Positions 33,466-45,017 of a DNA stretch of 64,000 bases are shown here, piece after piece. Under the pieces are notes generated by a model. The model had not been told where the DNA came from and ran no database searches. It worked only from the letters and a program-made list of their open reading frames with translations. This DNA is from Vicia villosa (Eukaryota; Streptophyta; Magnoliopsida; Fabales; Fabaceae): positions 105,188,753-105,252,752 of the forward strand of contig NC_081186.1 in assembly GCF_029867415.1 (NCBI RefSeq), written 5' to 3'. Both the position numbers and the translations under genes were made by a program. Numbering within the stretch: position 1 is the first letter of the stretch; every line of letters begins with the position of its first letter.

Positions 33466-35061
33466 ATGGGTGATGTTACAGAAATATTAAATGGATGTGG
33501 ACTTTATGCAGGTATTGGAATAACTGTCCTTGCAGAGAAGAGCCTAGTAAAATTTGAAAAGAATAACAAGCTTGGAATGCATGATTTAATTAGAGACATG
33601 GGAAGAGAAATTGTTCGGGAAAGTTCGGCAAAAGAGCCTGGGAAGCGAAGTAGGTTGTGGTTCCGTGAGGATGTACATGACGTGTTGACAAAAAATACTG
33701 TAAGAACGTTCTGAATTGTTTTGCTCTTATAAATAATATCCGGAAAATCTTCGGTGCTTGATTAGAGTGTGTTTGCTCTGTCATGCTCATTACAATTGTT
33801 CTTGAGCTGCACCTCTGTACGTATCATTTTCTAGCAAGCAACAAAAACGGTTTTTTTACTTTTTTCTTTTGTTTTTTCATCACATGTAAGGAACAGAAAC
33901 TGTTGAGGGATTGGTTTTGAAGGTGCAAAAAACCAATAGAGTCATCTTAAGTACTGATTCTTTCAAGGATATGAAGAAAATGAGACTTTTAGAACTTGAT
34001 CATGCTGTTCTCACTGGAGATTATAGGTATCTTTCCAAAGAACTAAGGTGGGTCTATTGGCAAGGATTTACTTTCAATTATATACCTGACGAATTATATC
34101 AGGGAAATCTAGTTGTTATTGACGTAAAATACAGCAGTATCAAACAAGTGTGGAAGGAAGCTAAAGTATAATATTTTCTTCTCAAACTCAGTTTTATTAC
34201 AGTAGTATTTGTTCCCGCCTCTCGAATTTTTCATTTGCATTTTTTTTACTTTGAAGCTAAAACTCCCTAAATATGTGGACTTATTCGAGAATATCGATCA
34301 AATAGATTAGATTAAATGATAAGTTTAGACTTGTAACATAGAAGTGAGATAAGGTTTTTTAGTTTATTATATCGGTTCCATTTTCTGTTTTTCTATGTTC
34401 TATCTTCTTTCTTCATTCATACCTCCTTTACTTTATTTTCTTAATGTCTACATAATTAACTAATCATAAGCTCATGATACAGGGATTGACAACAAATTGT
34501 CCCACTAACTTTTGTCTCCCGGATGACAATTATCCTACTTGGTTAGCCTATAAAAGTGAAGGAATTTCTGTACTTTTTCAAGTTCCCGAGGATAGTGATT
34601 GTCGCATGAAAGGGATAATCTTATGTGTTGTTTATTCATCAACAATTGAAAACATAGTAGCTGAATGTCTTACCAGTGTCTTGATTATTAATTACTCAAA
34701 GTGCACCATAAAGATATACAAGCGAGACACGGTAATGTCTTTTAATGATGAAGATTGGAAGGGCTTAACATCAAATCTAGAGCCTGGTGACAATGTGGAG
34801 ATATTTGTAGCTTTTGGGCGTGGATTGTCCGTTAAGGTGACAGCTGCCTATCTAATATATGACCATTCAGTTATTACAGAAACTGAGCCAACTAACATGA
34901 ATATGGAGCCATCTCAGGAAGACAAATTGCAACCATCACCTAATGTAAAAATGGAGCTATCACCAAATTTGAGAAGGGATCCATCTCAGAAGGTAAATAA
35001 AAACAAAGATATCTTTACAAAACTTGCAAAAAGAACGAGACAGTGTTTGTGCTTGAACTAA
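33466..35061 (+). pseudogene. TNL-5: 5'-truncated TNL pseudogene without LRR exon
   Basis: Remaining pieces: end of the NB-ARC exon 33466-33699, 276-bp exon 33890-34165, and C-JID exon 34483-35061. TIR, P-loop, kinase-2 and GLPL regions are gone, and the 780-bp LRR exon expected between 34166 and 34482 is missing. The acceptor before the 276-bp exon reads taa/gga where paralogues have cag/gga, so that exon could not splice in frame. The retained part shows canonical LGMHDLIRDMG and an unbroken C-JID exon ending KRTRQCLCLN. The last 290 bp of the C-JID exon and flank occur again at 59727-60110. Confidence 0.88.
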
Positions 35062-35564
35062 TGTAGAAGTTTCAACAAATTTTGATTTGGCATACATTTG
35101 TCCTCATATGGTACTATCTTTGTTGTATGTGTTTTGCAATATTTCTAACCCCGTCATTACAGCAGCAAGCAACATAGTTTGCATTAACAGATACTATTAC
35201 ATAAATTACTTTGAGATACAACACCAATAAAATACCAAAAGAGCACCAATCCTATTTTAGCCACACATTTCAGAACAACTAGATCAACTGCAGCTGCTAG
35301 TCTGCTATATTTCCAACAGCATTCATGTGAATGTCAAAGCGGCTTCTTGAAGTTTGTGGAATCCTACAAGTAATTCAAAAACCTTTCAACAGATTAGAAA
35401 TACTAACAAAGAAAATCAATCTAGTTGGACATTAATGCATATCTAACTAAGCCATTTACATAATGGAAGCTATTTACTTCTCAAGTTCTAGAAAATCAAA
35501 CAACAGACACCAAATAAAATTAGCAAGTGGTTTTAAGAGGATATGGGTACCTTTAATAAGAAGA
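35062..35564. other. Spacer between TNL-5 and CNL-1 (convergent 3' ends)
   Basis: 3' flank of TNL-5 and likely 3' UTR of CNL-1. Compared with the second copy at 60028-60333, about 115 bp is missing here between gcaatatt and ctaacccc (near 35150). No gene is seen. Confidence 0.6.
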
Positions 35565-38500
35565 TCACTTTAAGATTATGTTTGGGATGTGAGCAATTTT
35601 GGGCCATGTTGCACTTGTTTCTGTCTGGCACTCTTCAATTAAGAGGGGACACCTAATGATTATAAGGGTTTGTAAGTTGGTAAGATGAGGCATTCCATCT
35701 GGCAGTGAAACTAAAACTTGACATTCTGAAATGGTGATATGCTGAAGTGACGAGAGGTTGCAAATCCAAGCTGGAAATGCCTCTAGATCGGAACAATGTG
35801 ATATTTCAATACTTTGCAAGGAAGGAAGATAGTTGAGTTTGTCCTTAAACCAAATTTCAATTTCTTGAAATGTTTCATTTGGAAGCCAATAAAAAACAAG
35901 ATGCTTGAGAGAAGTCAGATTTTGCATCCAATCATTTGGAAGTGTTTTAACGTGCAGCTCATGTCCGCCAAGAAACAAGTGTTTTAGCATGGAAAGTGGA
36001 GGGAATTCATTCGAAGAATTTGATTTTACCATGTTTAATGTTGCTTCCAATGTGTTCATATTACAATCCCAGAAAACCAATTTCTCGTCGAGGTTTGGAA
36101 AAGTGGGCATGTGAGTTAACATTGGACAATCAATGATAGTTAAGTAAGAGAGACAAGGCAGAAAGGAGAGATGATATGATTGTGAAGAGTTATCATCCCT
36201 TACCCTCCACCATCCTTTCAATTTTTCACATCCACATATTCCGAGGTACTCCAAAGAAGGGAAGAATTCTTCGGATAAAAGAGGCTCTTCACAATATATG
36301 TACTCCAACTCATGTAGGTCACCTATAAAAAGATACTTTAGGAATGGGAGACATTCCATTGGTTGGAGATGCTGCACGCCTTCACAGTTCTTAAGAAATA
36401 TTCGAACAATGTTTTTGAGTGAAGAAAGCCAATTAGAAAAAAATAAATCCTTATACCGCTCCCTCGAGCTTAATTTTCCAAATCCATACGTTTTCTTCTT
36501 CTCTTTAAATGCTTTTAAATTTTCAATTTGAAGATTTCTCAAATTGATTAAACTTAAGACATCTTTTGTAGAAAATTCAACTATTTCACACCCATTCAAT
36601 ATAAGTGTTTGAAGACAAACAATGTTACTTATGGATTTGAAAAGGCCTTTTAGTCCTACACAATACCATAACTGAAGATATCTTAACTGCTCTAAATTTC
36701 CAACTGAATCACACAACTCACTTATAGAACAATCTGAAAGCTTCAAAAAGCGTAAGTATTTGAATTTTGAAATAACAGACAATTCCTTTTCATTCCATCT
36801 CTTTGAATTATTGGTCTGGAAAATTAAAGTTCGCACTCTGCTTGCTTCCAATGACTCTAACAAACCAATAGCATCACTTTTCAACATTACATGGATGGGA
36901 CTTCCAACAAGTCTTTTTGTCTCACTATCCAAGTAACAACAATCACTGCCGGCTACTTGCATTGCAAGATCATGTATTAAATCATGCATTTTAAAACTAT
37001 ATAAATCACCGGCATGAACTTGAGCATCTTGGAAAAATGACTTCATCAAGAAGATATTTACGAATCGGTTACCAATATCTTCCAAGATCTCCTTTTCATC
37101 TGAAAATTCAAGATAACCTTGTGCCATCCACAATTGAATCAACTCATCCTTCTGTATTTCCCAATCCTTAGGATATAAAGAGCAATAAGCAAAACATTGT
37201 CTTAGTTGAGGCGACAAGTTTTGGTAACTTAGTTTCAACACTGGCATGATGCTATCTTCATCTTCACATGATTTCCAAAAGTCACCTTGTAAAATAGCAA
37301 TCCATTCCTTTTTTTCGCCTTTACCCTGTAATAGGCCCCCCAACGTTCTGATTGCTAGTGGAACACCCCCACACTTTTCTGCTATCTTCTTACCAAATGG
37401 TTCAAGAATTTGATTCACTCCTTTAGTCTCATCCCCAAATGTAATAATTTTCTTCAACAAACTCCAAGATTCTTTTGGATTCAAACCATTCAGAGTATAG
37501 GGAACACTTACACCCATTGTCTGTGCTACAGTTTTTGTACGAGTTGTCACTACAACCTTACTGTCTTGAGCCCCACACATCAAATAAGTCCTCAATTGAG
37601 TCCATTTTTCAAAACTCTCGTTCCAAATGTCATCTAGAACTAACAAGTATCTCTTATCAGTTAAGTTGTCACGAAGCATATTTTGCAAGTTTTCTAATGT
37701 TAACTTATCATCAATTTTGCCTTTGGTTACTAACTCCAACATTTTTTTCACAATAGTTTTGACATCAAAGTTATCAGAGATACATACCCACATCCTCTTT
37801 TCAAAAATCTTTGCTACTTCACCATCATTGTATACCAATTGGGCTAGAGCTGTTTTTCCTAAACCACCAATCCCAACAATAGCAACCACAGAGACATTCT
37901 GGTCCATATTTGGTTCTCTTAACAAGCGTATAATCTTGATTTTATCATCTTCTCTTCCAATGATATCAGATTCTAACACATATGAACTAGTTTCCCTCTT
38001 TACACTGTTACTATGTTCAACCACCACGACGTTTGGGATCAGATTCAACCCAGACATATCTTTCACAACATCATCAAATTTCTTTTGTATTTTATCAATC
38101 TTATGAGCCATTTTGTGGCGAAAAGCAATTCTAGTTGGAGATAAGGAATGAAGTACCTTGGTCATTTTGTTCTTATTAGTTTCCTCCATTTTGTGTCTCA
38201 TATCTTGAATAAGAAACTCATCTAGCAAGTTATCAGCAGGAAGAAGCACATCATCTTTGAGTCTTCTTATCCATATCTGTATGGCACGGTTTTGTTGTTG
38301 TTTGTCCTCGGCGTCAAGAAGCACAGCTCTGATGGCCTCAACAGTATTCTTCAGCCTTTCCAATTCATCCATAACACCATAAATCCTTCCAAATTCATGA
38401 AAGGCCGCCGAAGCCAACCTGTTAACAATAGCCAAATGTTTTCACTTTGACTGTAATAATAAGCAACCATGCATCATATGTATATGTTTGTGTCTAAATA

Positions 38501-38615
38501 AGAATTTTCCGTGAGTGTGATGATTTGAATGGAAGGAATAGCAGAAAAAGAGTTGAACATGAACTCACCTGTTAATGAGGCTAGTAGCAACACCATATGG
38601 AATTTGCTCAACCAT
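35565..38615 (-). CDS. CNL-1: coiled-coil NBS-LRR immune receptor, complete
   Basis: Two exons: 38615-38569 (MVEQIPYGVATSLIN) and 38418-35565; total 966 aa. An ATG within the intron, nearer exon 2, would also open the frame, but the upstream exon supplies the normal start of the Rx-type coiled coil and has good splice sites (aacag/gtgagt, aacag/gttggc). Domains: Rx_N to about residue 170; P-loop GIGGLGKTALA near 195; kinase-2 LLVLDDIW with the tryptophan usual for CNLs; RNBS-B KVVVTTRT; CGGVPLAI; RNBS-D CFAYCSLYPKD; FKMHDLIHDLA (canonical MHD); then a long LRR of the RGA type with C-rich repeats to the C terminus. It converges on TNL-5. Function as a pathogen sensor is inferred from family. 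Confidence 0.95.
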
Positions 38616-39139
38616 TATTATAGTTGCAAAGTAAATCAGATCGAATTAGTGGAACTTCAGAAAGATGCAGATAGAAAATTGTAATTATTCTTTAAAAAAA
38701 ATACTAGTGGGCACGTTGTACAAATAGAAAATTAAGAAATGGGGAATGAAGTTGGACTTTTTTAATCTTTTGTTGACAAGGGTATCTCAATTTTCAATGC
38801 AATTTTTCCAATTCTACCCTCTAATTAATAAAGATGTCACAATTTCCAATACATTATAAGGGTATTATAGTAAAAACAATATTCTTTCTCTTATTTTTAT
38901 GCACTTTTCTTAAACGGTGTGAAATAGTGTGCTGGGTCACTCATTATGGGACGGAGGGAGTATAAATCTGATACACAAGTTGATTTCTATACCTTTTAAA
39001 GCTAAAATAATTGTTTTTTATCTCTCTACAAATTGTGTAACCTTTGGTTTTGACCCTTTTATCTGAAAACAATAGCCCCAAACATTGATTTTGAGGTAGC
39101 TGATATCTCTTTCAACCCATGGGGGTGGGGGATCCCACA
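38616..39139. other. Upstream region of CNL-1, with one Stowaway-like terminus
   Basis: AT-rich DNA upstream of CNL-1. At 38948-38962 gggacggagggag/ta matches the right end of Stowaway MITEs, but no matching left end was found, so only a fragment is present. Confidence 0.45.
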
Positions 39140-39690
39140 TCCTTAAAAATCCGAAAATATCTCTAGCAGGATCCGAAAATATCCCTAGCATTCGCAGATA
39201 TATCTCTAGATGCACCTAAAGTTACACTAACAAAGACGTTGCAAATGAGATATTCTTTATTTTACTCGAAAAAATGTCCAAAGATGCATCTCCGAAAGAT
39301 TCCGAAGTTGTATCTACCTAAAGTGTCACCCATATCTGATTCATGCCACGTATTTTTCAAATTCAAGGTCATCATCTTCCTCACTAACGGATCCCTTTCT
39401 CTGAAATAAACCCTTATCTCTGCGCCATCGCCGCCTTTCTCAGCGGCCTCCTAAACCGCCACATCCTTAAAAATCCAAAAATATCCATAACATTTGGAGA
39501 TGCATCTCCGGACACACTTAAAATTACCCTAACAAAGACGTTGCAAATGAGACATTATTTATTTAACTCGAATGTCCAGAAATGCATCGCCGAAAGATTC
39601 CAGAGATGTATCTCCCTAAAGTGTCACCGATATCTGATACATGCCACATATTTTCAAATTCAAGGTCATCATCTTCCTCACTAACTGATC
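39140..39690. repeat. Two diverged tandem copies of a roughly 300-bp sequence
   Basis: 39140-39415 and 39465-39690 share aaaaatcc(g/a)aaaatatc, ctaacaaagacgttgcaaatgaga, taaagtgtcacc and aaggtcatcatcttcctcac. Both contain gatgcatctccg, a motif related to the gatgcatctac repeats beside the CACTA element. The repeat family is unidentified. Confidence 0.8.
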
Positions 39691-40252
39691 CCCAGAGTTA
39701 TCATTCCTTGCCGCGACGGCCGCTATAGCGGCGCCCTGGAGCGGTGCGTCCCCCACCCGCGCGAGATGCAGGGGGCGGTGGCGGAGATGGTGTAAGGAAC
39801 GCTACAGGCGCTTTCCCGAGTCGCGGATCGCGGGATTTTCCCGGCTCCGGATTTAAAAGTGTGGTGCATCTGTTTCTTTTCGATTTTTAAGAAAAAAACC
39901 CTAATTTTTTAAAATGAAGAAGATGAGAAGAAGCACGAAAAAGATGACACGAGAAGAAGAAGATGAGAAGAAGTGGTGGGGCCAGAAAATATTTAACTAA
40001 TAAATAATGGGAAAAAGAGTGTTGAAAAGTCAAAGAAATCACTTCCAAAGCAAAACACCTCTTAAAAAGAGAGTGACAGCTGTATACCACCTAAAAACAA
40101 TAGTTATAATAATTAATCCTCTTGAAAAATAAAAAATAATACATACCACACCACATATAACCTCTCCTCCCTCATCGACAGTCACAGAGATAGAGTTTCA
40201 TCTCGTTCTCGTTGTTTCAAACATCAAGAACCACATTCCTATTATTCTTGAG
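39691..40252. other. GC-rich island and purine-rich stretch, no gene identified
   Basis: 39705-39860 is far more GC-rich than its surroundings (gccgcgacggccgctatagc). It is followed by a gaagaagatgagaagaag purine-rich run. No frame was recognised; it may be a fragment of another repeat or captured gene. Confidence 0.4.
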
Positions 40253-40435
40253 ATGGAAAAAGATCAATATGGCAAATGGGTCGAGCTCTTCCGCATCTAT
40301 GCCCTCTCTCATCGGATTCTATATCATATTGTTCCCTCTACGGACAAGAAACCACCGATAGATGTCTCTACTTCCGTGTATGAACAGTGGATTACTCTTG
40401 ACTCTACCGCTCTTCAATGGATAAAGTTTGCGTAA
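40253..40435 (+). pseudogene. Copia gag N-terminal fragment
   Basis: A 60-codon frame with KWVELFRIYALSHRILYHI and STDKKPP, matching the start of Copia gag-type proteins in plants (WVELFKIHxxAYxVxDHI pattern). It stops at a TAA and nothing of the rest of gag follows. Confidence 0.65.
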
Positions 40436-41479
40436 AAAGAGAAGAAGAAAGTGATGATGGGTTTTTATAGAGTTAGCTTGCGAGAGTAGGTTACACTTGT
40501 CAGAAGTCTTGGATCACGTGCCAGCCGTTTTAAAGGACAACTGTAAAATGACTATTTAGTTTCCTCGGGAGTGGGAAGTTATGATGAATAATAACTGCAC
40601 GCACGTTTCGATGAGACGTTTTGAGAAGGTAAACCACGATTGATTGACGGTTATTACTGTAGAACTAATAAAGCAGTCGAAATAGAAAATCACAAGAAAT
40701 GCCTATCTCTGCATGAATTCAAAATAGCCATTTATTGGGGACAATTTGTTAGCTAAAGATTTCGACTAAAGAATTGTAATACTTTGGAGTATTGGATTAT
40801 GATAAAGAAATAGTTCTCATAGATCTATTTAAGGGTTTTTCTCTTTGGAAGAGATGTTATTCGACCAAGAGTAACTTTTGTAATCTTTTACAAGTATCCT
40901 TCGACGGAAGCGCTGACATAGTCGAAATGCTGAAGCGGGAAGATTTGAAATTCAAATGGAACGACTTTGTCTAGCGGACACGTGAGAACATCTGAAGCGA
41001 AGTAAACGTTCGAAACGTCGAACGTGGCAGAAATCTATGTAGAGACCGTTGGGGTCGAAATAGTATAAGTAAGAATGCTATTGTTTAGATTGATATGTTC
41101 GAATCAATATACGAAATTCACAAAAATACTCGAAGTATCAGCGTGAGAGAAAAGAGTCTTTGCTGAAACAATGTATGTGTGAAGAAGATCATATTTACAT
41201 TTCATGTTATTTGTTCAATGCAAAGTTATATTTAAAGTTGAAAGTCATGTTATTTATGCATTTACTTTATTTCATTTTAAAGTCATTTACTTGTTGCAAT
41301 TTACACTAGAAAGTTGTATATATTCACAAACTAGAAAGATTATTGAATATGAATCAAATCACTGAAACACTATTTGACTATGTCCTAGGATCAATCTAGT
41401 CGATCCTGCGAGTAACCAGATTGTTTAAACACTTTGGAGGACTAGCGGTTGTTTGTCAGAAATCATTGGTAAACACCCC
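40436..41479. other. Repeat-derived spacer, no gene identified
   Basis: Mixed sequence between two Copia fragments, including agcgaagtaaacgttcgaaa and a stretch that looks like a retroelement terminus. No boundaries, TSD or coding frame could be fixed. Confidence 0.35.
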
Positions 41480-41990
41480 TTTACTTAAACCATGTCTTGC
41501 ATGCCCTGGAAATTATTAAAAATATAATTTCTGTGAGACGACTCACCACTGACAATAATGTCTCTATTTCCTTTGACCCTTTTGGTTTTATTGTATTCAA
41601 TTTTCTGACAAGGATCCCTCCCATGAGATGTGACAATCGTGACGATCTATATCATGTCACCACTCCCTCCAGTTTTGACGGTCTTACGTCGAGTCTTTGA
41701 CACAGCTGTCCTGGTCATCAGTGCGTGTCTATTTTGAATTCCCTTTGCAAAAATAAGTTTATATGTTGCGAACCTTTTAGTTCTTCTGTTATTTGTGAGT
41801 CTTGTGTTTTAGGCAAACAAGTTAAATTGCCATTTTCTAATTCTCAAAATATAACTTTGATGCTATTTGATATCTTACGTAGTGATTTATGGACGTTTCC
41901 AATTTTAAGTTTTGGTGGTCATAAATTTCTAAACATTTGTCATCCTATAGTTCTCGAGCAACCTGAAAGAACATCTACATTTCATTGATC
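41480..41990 (+). pseudogene. Copia pol fragment (GAG-pre-integrase and integrase start)
   Basis: Read in more than one frame: VRRLTTDNNVSISFDPFGF, then SILNSLCKNKFICCEPF, then SCVLGKQVKLPFSNSQNITL and FDILRSDLWTFPILSFGGH. This is the order of the Copia GAG-pre-integrase domain followed by the integrase start. A frame change and a stop near 41700 break it, and it ends abruptly after about 41935. Confidence 0.82.
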
Positions 41991-42534
41991 TGGTGTGATC
42001 ACATCTTTCACAACTCATCACAACGTAAAGTTTTTTTTATTAGAGTCAGAATCAGATCTCTCGATAACTATATCCAAACCTAACTTAACAATTTTTGTAC
42101 AAACTCATTTAAGCATATTATCATGCAATGTAAACGTATTTTTAGTGATAAAATATTTCCCAACATCATCAATTTTAACGATATCGGGATTTAAACAATC
42201 AATTCACCAACCTCTAGTATATTCGCATCTGGACTAACAACACTTGATTTCTCAAATACTGGATTGATAATATCAGAGTACACCATATCTAAAATCATTG
42301 CATGTAAATGAAACATAATCAAGCAAATATTTACACTAGTTTAGAAGGTCTTCCGGATGGTGTTTGAAAGACTCTAAAAGCTTCCTTCCAAATGATATCA
42401 ATATTACAAAAACAAGAAAAACCAAAATATAAGTTAGTGAAAATTAATAGATATAAATATATATTACTTGTAATTTAAAATGATGTCGAGGTTGATGGTG
42501 TCGAAAAACAGATTGACTTTATGACCAAATGCAA
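41991..42534. other. AT-rich spacer left of the Copia element, no gene seen
   Basis: No recognisable protein or RNA. The last five bases before the LTR (42535-42539, taatt) are the Copia target duplication. Confidence 0.5.
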
Positions 42535-42539
42535 TAATT

Positions 42540-42938
42540 TGTAAGAAAAATAGATGTTATGGTAAAGTGGTGTAGAAGAGAAGGATAGAAATTACAAAAT
42601 AATAAAGACTGCTTTTTTTTGAAGGAAAATGATATGTTGTTTTTCATATATTTCATTAAGTTGAAAGTACTACAAATATATAGAACCAAGCAATGAACTT
42701 ACTTGTTGTAGTGGAAGTAAAATCCAAAACAACACTATTCTAAATAGTAGACTAAATAGTAGACATCATTAGATTTGGTCTACTTTACTATCTTGACAAG
42801 CAAGAATCTAATTATTATAAAAAAACAAGACAAGTAAAGTGACATGACAAGCAAAGTGACATAACAAGCAAAGGGACTAAACAAGTAATGTGACATAACA
42901 AGAAAAGTAATATGTTAGAAAAATATCAATTTCCAACA
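42540..42938 (-). repeat. 3' LTR of the Copia element, 399 bp
   Basis: Starts TGTAAG and ends TTCCAACA on the plus strand. It contains tandem-like pieces of acaagcaaagtgacat. It differs from the other LTR in a short internal block around 42640-42670. Confidence 0.9.
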
Positions 42939-43175
42939 CTCCTCCTTGAGATTTTTCTTGAATACTCCAAATATTGATCTCAATTCTTCAAACTTTCCCT
43001 TGAAAAGAGATTTTGTCATTATGTCTGACATCTGATTTTATGAATTACAATGCTCCAAATTGATTTCCTTTGTCTACAAGATACCATATTTGATTTTTCT
43101 CTATTATCTTTATCTCCTCATGCATGGCACATGTCCATTCTTCAACATTAGCAGCTTCAACATACCATGTAGGCT

Positions 43176-44930
43176 CTAATTAGCTATATTGCACCTGACA
43201 TAAATATCATCCAAGATTCTAGTACCTCGTGTTGAAAAATCAACATCACTAGCATAATTTTCTCCTCCATCTTCTGAATTTTGATCTTCCAAACTATCAT
43301 CCATAGGTAATACCTTACTTGGACCTCCAGCTTGACTTTTCTTCCAATTCCATTTAGAGAACTCATCAAACTTCACATCTTTTCTAACAAAAATTTTTTT
43401 GGTCTCCAAACTCTTTCTTTCACTTACTCCATTTTGTTTAGGAGTGTAAGGAACAGTAAATTGATGGCGGACTCCAACTTGTTCACAAAAAAATTTAAAA
43501 CTCATTTGTTTTAAGATTGAGTTACTAAAGTGACCAAAATTTTTATGCCGTGAGGAGGAGTTACGAATAGTACTTGGAAATGCATGCATGGTTGTTTGTT
43601 TCCATTCTACTGGAAAACTTTTACCTCTCATTTCAACCGTCATTAACTTAGATCCAAAAGGATCTAGAATAGTACATCTCATGTCTTTGAAATGCAATGA
43701 ATAGTTCTTTTCCATCATTTTCCCCACACTTAAAAGACTTTGATTTATTTCAGGAACAAATAAAACATCTGAAATATATTTGACACCTGAGGGAGTTTCA
43801 ACAGCTACAACACCTTTTCCTTTGACATCGACATGTTCTCCCTTGCCGATAGTAACTTTGGTGTAAAAGGACTTATCAAGTTCCTTAAAAATGCCAACAT
43901 TGTGAGGCATGTGATTAATGCACCCACTATCTATTAGCCATGTTTCTTTGCTACTATTGACAGAATAGCAAGAAGCCATGAATAATTGCTCCTCTTGTGG
44001 GTGGTATTCAACAACTTTGGCTTGTTGTTCCTGTTGGTTTACTTTATTTTTGCAAACCTTCTCCACATATCCAAGTTGATTGCAGGCTCTACATTCAACA
44101 TCTGGCTTGTACCAACAATATTTTTCTAAATGAGTATCTTTTTTGCAATATTGACAAAGTGGAAATTTCTTTTTCCAACTTTCTCCTTTTTTGTTGAATT
44201 CCTCCCTTTTTCCTTTTCCTTTCTTTTCACCAAAATACTTTTTCTCAAAACTGTTGTAGTTTTGATTTTTGCTTTTGGTATTGGCCACAAAAGCACCTTC
44301 AACATTTTCTTCCATCCTTAAAGATCTTCTTTGTTCAGTAGCTTGCAAAGCATTAACAAGCTCTGCAAGTGTGATTTGAGAAAGGTCCTTAGTTTCTTCA
44401 AGAGAGGATACTTTTGCTTCAAACCTCTCTGGAAGACACACTAGAATTTTTTCCACAACTCTTTGATCACTGAGTTCCTCTCCCAGCAATTTAATTTGTG
44501 AAACAACCTTTGAAATTCTGTCAGAAAATTCTCTAACAGTTTCGGTTTCTTTCATTTTTAGTGCTTCAAACTCCCTTCTCAAGTTCAGCACTTGCATCTT
44601 CTTTATTCTTTCACTTCCTTGGAACTCCTCCTTCAACTTGTTCCAAGCTTCTTTTGCAATCTCAAGATTCAAGATCTTGATAAATATATCATCATGTAGT
44701 GCTGCATGTATTATGGCAAGTGCTCTTCCTTCTTTAGACACTTCCTCATTGTGATTTTTTATTTGAGCTACTGTTGGGTTATTTGGAAGAGGTAGTGGGT
44801 TGCTTCCATTTTCCACAATATCCCATAAACTTTGAGCTCTCAAATAAGCTTTCATTTTTGCAGCCCACAAATGATAGTTTTCTCCTACAAACATAGGAGG
44901 TGGAGGTAAAGAACTAGTGTTGGAAGCCAT
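43176..44930 (-). CDS. Copia gag with protease and integrase remnants fused in one 584-aa frame
   Basis: N-terminal 230 residues are a UBN2-type gag (YHLWAAKMKAYLRAQSLWDI). Two CCHC-like knuckles follow near residues 255-295, of which CQYCKKDTHLEKYC and CRACNQLGYVEKVC have altered spacing or lack glycine. LIDSGCINHM near residue 330 is the protease active-site region. A GAG-pre-integrase piece (HKNFGHFSNSILKQM) is joined straight to the integrase C-terminal core (HQFTVPYTPKQNGVSERK), skipping its catalytic part, and the frame ends without reverse transcriptase. The long open frame despite these deletions suggests the deletions were in frame or the element is young. It could still supply gag. 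Confidence 0.88.
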   Translation of the reverse strand: MASNTSSLPPPPMFVGENYHLWAAKMKAYLRAQSLWDIVENGSNPLPLPNNPTVAQIKNHNEEVSKEGRALAIIHAALHDDIFIKILNLEIAKEAWNKLKEEFQGSERIKKMQVLNLRREFEALKMKETETVREFSDRISKVVSQIKLLGEELSDQRVVEKILVCLPERFEAKVSSLEETKDLSQITLAELVNALQATEQRRSLRMEENVEGAFVANTKSKNQNYNSFEKKYFGEKKGKGKREEFNKKGESWKKKFPLCQYCKKDTHLEKYCWYKPDVECRACNQLGYVEKVCKNKVNQQEQQAKVVEYHPQEEQLFMASCYSVNSSKETWLIDSGCINHMPHNVGIFKELDKSFYTKVTIGKGEHVDVKGKGVVAVETPSGVKYISDVLFVPEINQSLLSVGKMMEKNYSLHFKDMRCTILDPFGSKLMTVEMRGKSFPVEWKQTTMHAFPSTIRNSSSRHKNFGHFSNSILKQMSFKFFCEQVGVRHQFTVPYTPKQNGVSERKSLETKKIFVRKDVKFDEFSKWNWKKSQAGGPSKVLPMDDSLEDQNSEDGGENYASDVDFSTRGTRILDDIYVRCNIAN

Positions 44931-45005
44931 TTATGGTGTTTAAAGGTTTTTGTGAATTTTATCAAGTTGGTTTTCTTTCCTCACAGACCCGTTAAGATCA
45001 ATGAA

Positions 45006-45017
45006 GCTCTGATACCA
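45006..45017 (-). other. Primer-binding site of the Copia element
   Basis: TGGTATCAGAGC on the minus strand, complementary to the 3' end of plant initiator-Met tRNA, directly adjoining the 5' LTR. It is the standard minus-strand DNA primer site of many plant Copia elements. Confidence 0.93.

Noticed and set aside
33466..33714. A small intact gene starting MGDVTEILNGCG
   Set aside because: It is the end of a TNL NB-ARC exon beginning at a truncation point; the ATG is incidental.
37627..38106. 159-codon frame opposite CNL-1
   Set aside because: Antisense shadow of the CNL-1 NB-ARC; no similarity of its own.
38948..38962. Complete Stowaway MITE near CNL-1
   Set aside because: Only one terminus matches; no left end with CTCCCTCCGTCCC was found within a few hundred bp.
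40792..40974. 60-codon frame with MDYDKEIVLIDLF
   Set aside because: No similarity recognised and surrounded by repeat debris; not supportable as a gene.
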